From Bradyrhizobium sp. SSBR45G (GTDB lineage: Bacteria > Pseudomonadota > Alphaproteobacteria > Rhizobiales > Xanthobacteraceae), in the NCBI RefSeq assembly GCF_030159255.1, contig NZ_BSCT01000001.1, positions 62,001 through 126,000 on the forward strand: DNA of 64,000 bases, written 5' to 3'. Position 1 is the stretch's first letter, and every line of letters begins with the position of its first letter. Under the pieces are notes generated by a model that saw nothing but the letters and a program-made list of their open reading frames with translations, was not told the DNA's origin and searched no databases. A program made the position numbers and the translations under genes. Of this stretch, positions 62,181-64,000 are shown piece after piece.

Positions 62181-62849
62181 ATGAACTATACCTGGGATTT
62201 CGCGATCCTCACCAAGTACAGCCATCTGTTCTGGGTTGGGCTTGCCTGGACCATGGCCTATACGCTCGGCACGATTCTGCTGGGGTCGCTCATCGGGCTG
62301 TTCGTCGGCATCGTCAGGCTGCGCCGCCTGGTCGTCGTCGACTGGCTCCTGATCGCCTATATCGAGCTGTTCCGCTGCACGCCGCTGCTGGTGCAGATCA
62401 TCTGGTTCTACTACGCATTTCCGGTGGTGATCGGCGTCAACATCCCGGCCCATGTCGCTGCCGTGACCGTGCTGTCGCTGTACGCCGGTGCTTTCTATGC
62501 CGAGATCGTGCGCGGCAGCATCGAGAGCGTGCCGCGCGGACAATGGGATGCGGCGCGGGCGCTGGGCCTGCGCCCGTGGCGGATGATGCGGCTCGTGATC
62601 CTACCGCAGGCGCTGAAGCCGATGCTCGCGCCTTACGTCAACCAGTCGGTGACGCAGTTGAAGAACACCTCGCTGGTGTCGGTGATCGCCGTGCCCGATC
62701 TCGTCTACAACGCGACCCTCATCAACGCCGATACCTATCGGCCGCTCGAGGTCTACACCATCATCGCGCTGATCTACTTCGCGATCCTGTTCCCGGCCAC
62801 CCTGCTGAGCCGACGGTTCGAGCGCGGCATGAGCTACGACAAGGCGTGA
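62181..62849 (+). CDS. Polar amino acid ABC transporter permease (222 aa)
   Basis: The HisM-type integral membrane fold has five or six segments, with the EAA loop in ARALGLRPWRMMRLVILPQA (Glu-Ala-Ala...Gly pattern replaced by DAARALGL). The signature N-terminus WVGLAWTMAYTLGTILLGSL and the closing LLSRRFERGM are usual. It works with a periplasmic binding protein and an ATPase; the convergent protein at 62962 is a likely partner, but no ATPase gene lies within the window. The gene follows the oxidase by 46 bases. Confidence 0.9.
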   Translation: MNYTWDFAILTKYSHLFWVGLAWTMAYTLGTILLGSLIGLFVGIVRLRRLVVVDWLLIAYIELFRCTPLLVQIIWFYYAFPVVIGVNIPAHVAAVTVLSLYAGAFYAEIVRGSIESVPRGQWDAARALGLRPWRMMRLVILPQALKPMLAPYVNQSVTQLKNTSLVSVIAVPDLVYNATLINADTYRPLEVYTIIALIYFAILFPATLLSRRFERGMSYDKA

Positions 62850-62866
62850 GGGGGTAAATTATCAGC

Positions 62867-62948
62867 CGTCATTGCGAGGAGCGAAGCGACGAAGCAATCC
62901 AGAGTCGCGCGCGCATCCCTGGATTGCTTCGCTTCGCTCGCAATGACG
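62867..62948. repeat. Palindromic dispersed repeat A, copy 4
   Basis: cgtcattgcgagga...gaagcaatccag on the left and ctggattgcttcgcttcgct...cgcaatgacg on the right, in the gap between the permease gene and the binding-protein gene. It probably forms a terminator-like hairpin for both. Confidence 0.9.
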
Positions 62949-62961
62949 GCGGAGCGTGACG

Positions 62962-63843
62962 TCAGATGCTCAGCTCGACCGGCACGTCCTCGGACTTCAC
63001 GCCGGCCAGGCCCAGGCCCTTGACGAACCATTCCCGCATCTGGCCGATACCGCGGTTGTAGTCGATCCACACCGCGAGAAAGTCGCGCCAGCGCTTGTCG
63101 AACTCGCGGCGCACGCCCATGCTGGAGGGGATCGCGACCGACGGCGACGTCAGGATCTTGTAGGTGCCGAGATTGGGGTTCTTGGCGATCGCGGTGAGGC
63201 CGAGGATCAACGCGTTGACGACGACGTCGACGCGGCCCGACGCCATCTCCAGCATCACCTCGTCACGCGACTTCAGCGATTTGATCGTGGCATTGGGCGC
63301 AAAGCGGCGCGCCACCGCCTCGTTGGCCGAGCCGACGTCGACGGCGATCTTCACGTCCGGCTTGTTGATGTCGGCCCAGGTCTTCGCCTCCAGGCCCTTC
63401 TTCAGCATGGCGCCGAACGGATGCGGGAATACCGTGCCGCAGAAGTCGATCACGAGCGCGCGCTGCGGCGTCGGGTTGAGCGCGAAGCCGAGGTCGATCT
63501 TGCCGGCCTGCAGGTCGAGCACCGAATTGCCGTAGGTCGACTCGACATATTCGAGCTTCACGTCGAGCAGCTTGGCGATGTCGTTGGCCATCTCGATCGA
63601 GAAGCCCGACCATGTGCCCGAGGCGAGATCCTTGTTGAAATAGGGCAGCTCGCCCGGCAGCACGGCGATGCGCAGCACCTTGTTGGCGCGCACCCGGTCC
63701 AGCGTGTTGTCGGCGGCCGCCTGCGCGGATGCGGGCGTCGTCGTCATCGCGGACGCGAGCGCGGCGCCGGAGCCGATCGCGAGCGCGTAGCGCAGCGCCT
63801 CGCGGCGGTCTTCGGAAATTCTCTGATCGTCTGATGTGGTCAC
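62962..63843 (-). CDS. Periplasmic amino acid-binding protein, Tat-type signal (293 aa)
   Basis: The N-terminus includes DRREALRYALAIGSGAALAS, a twin-arginine-like signal, then TPASAQA. The solute-binding fold is the polar amino acid family: RVRANKVLRIAVLPGELPYF, FSIEMANDIAKLLDVKLEYV and a final INKPDVKIAVDVGSANEAVA-like hinge. It starts with GTG at 63843, preceded by gcaggaggattat, an excellent ribosome site. It is convergent with the permease gene and ends 112 bases away. Together they may import the same substrate as the metabolic genes alongside. Confidence 0.88.
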   Translation of the reverse strand: MTTSDDQRISEDRREALRYALAIGSGAALASAMTTTPASAQAAADNTLDRVRANKVLRIAVLPGELPYFNKDLASGTWSGFSIEMANDIAKLLDVKLEYVESTYGNSVLDLQAGKIDLGFALNPTPQRALVIDFCGTVFPHPFGAMLKKGLEAKTWADINKPDVKIAVDVGSANEAVARRFAPNATIKSLKSRDEVMLEMASGRVDVVVNALILGLTAIAKNPNLGTYKILTSPSVAIPSSMGVRREFDKRWRDFLAVWIDYNRGIGQMREWFVKGLGLAGVKSEDVPVELSI

Positions 63844-64000
63844 ATAATCCTCCTGCACCAATCGGCCGGGAGCGTAGCGTCGGGCTCGACCGCCAGCAAC
63901 AAGCATATCGGACTTGATAGCAGCCCGTCCGATGCGCGGAGGAGGCGTTGCGATGCCGCGCTGCCTCATTCCGGTGCAGGGCTGATCAAGCCGTGGTCGG

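Noticed and set aside
1..64000. tRNA, rRNA or CRISPR features
   Set aside because: No tRNA-like T-arm sequence with a matching acceptor stem, no rRNA motif and no regularly spaced repeat-spacer array were seen.

Overview
The window looks like chromosome of a high-GC alphaproteobacterium of the Bradyrhizobium/Rhodopseudomonas group. The pointers are a GapR (DUF2312) nucleoid protein, a long vitamin B12-dependent class II ribonucleotide reductase, an NDUFA12-type complex I protein, an HWE-family histidine kinase, a BA14K protein, many small hypothetical proteins of the kind common in this group, and several families of short dispersed palindromes. This placement rests on recognising protein families by eye; no database search was run. 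I saw no rRNA or tRNA genes, CRISPR array, integrase, transposase or phage structural gene.

Layout. 0.1-5.3 kb: a coiled-coil protein overlapping a small c-type cytochrome, an HD-domain hydrolase, a HAD phosphatase and three proteins of unknown function. 5.8-8.7 kb: a Crp/Fnr regulator followed by an unusual AhpD-like/PAS/PAS/HWE kinase. 9.7-14.9 kb: a probable aromatic-acid catabolic unit (MFS transporter, two amidohydrolases, Rieske protein) with a divergent LysR regulator and a clear direct repeat between them. 15-24 kb: 3-hydroxybutyryl-CoA dehydrogenase, then small secreted or metal-binding proteins (CusF-like, DUF2066, SH3, DUF3750, Rieske, FmdB, Tat-exported VOC protein, YjdM, GapR). 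24-29 kb: acyl-CoA dehydrogenase, lytic transglycosylase, chemoreceptor. 29-40 kb: a zone rich in dispersed palindromes, with a zinc alcohol dehydrogenase, a P450, an ArsR/SDR divergent pair with a likely operator, a secreted 513-residue protein, a DUF433/DUF5615 toxin-antitoxin pair, a 42-residue zinc-ribbon protein and a phosphoesterase.

40.3-42.7 kb: one AT-rich gene, plainly foreign in composition, encodes a 785-residue protein with an N-terminal PD-(D/E)XK nuclease-like domain, a NACHT-type STAND NTPase and an unassigned C-terminal region. It sits just behind the nrdJ terminator and is the best candidate in the window for an undescribed system, most likely a single-gene anti-phage sensor/effector.

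42.8-54.9 kb: nrdJ, an EamA exporter, two tandem paralogous CHASE3 hybrid kinases, a BA14K protein and NDUFA12. 55-57 kb: a DJ-1/PfpI hydratase-like enzyme divergent from a GlxA-type regulator. 57.3-63.8 kb: a colinear cluster of an M14-type deacylase, a PGM1-like ATP-grasp ligase, a short-chain dehydrogenase lacking the catalytic Tyr, an FAD amino acid oxidase and a polar amino acid ABC permease, with a periplasmic binding protein convergent to it. It may make, take up or break down an amino acid or peptide conjugate.
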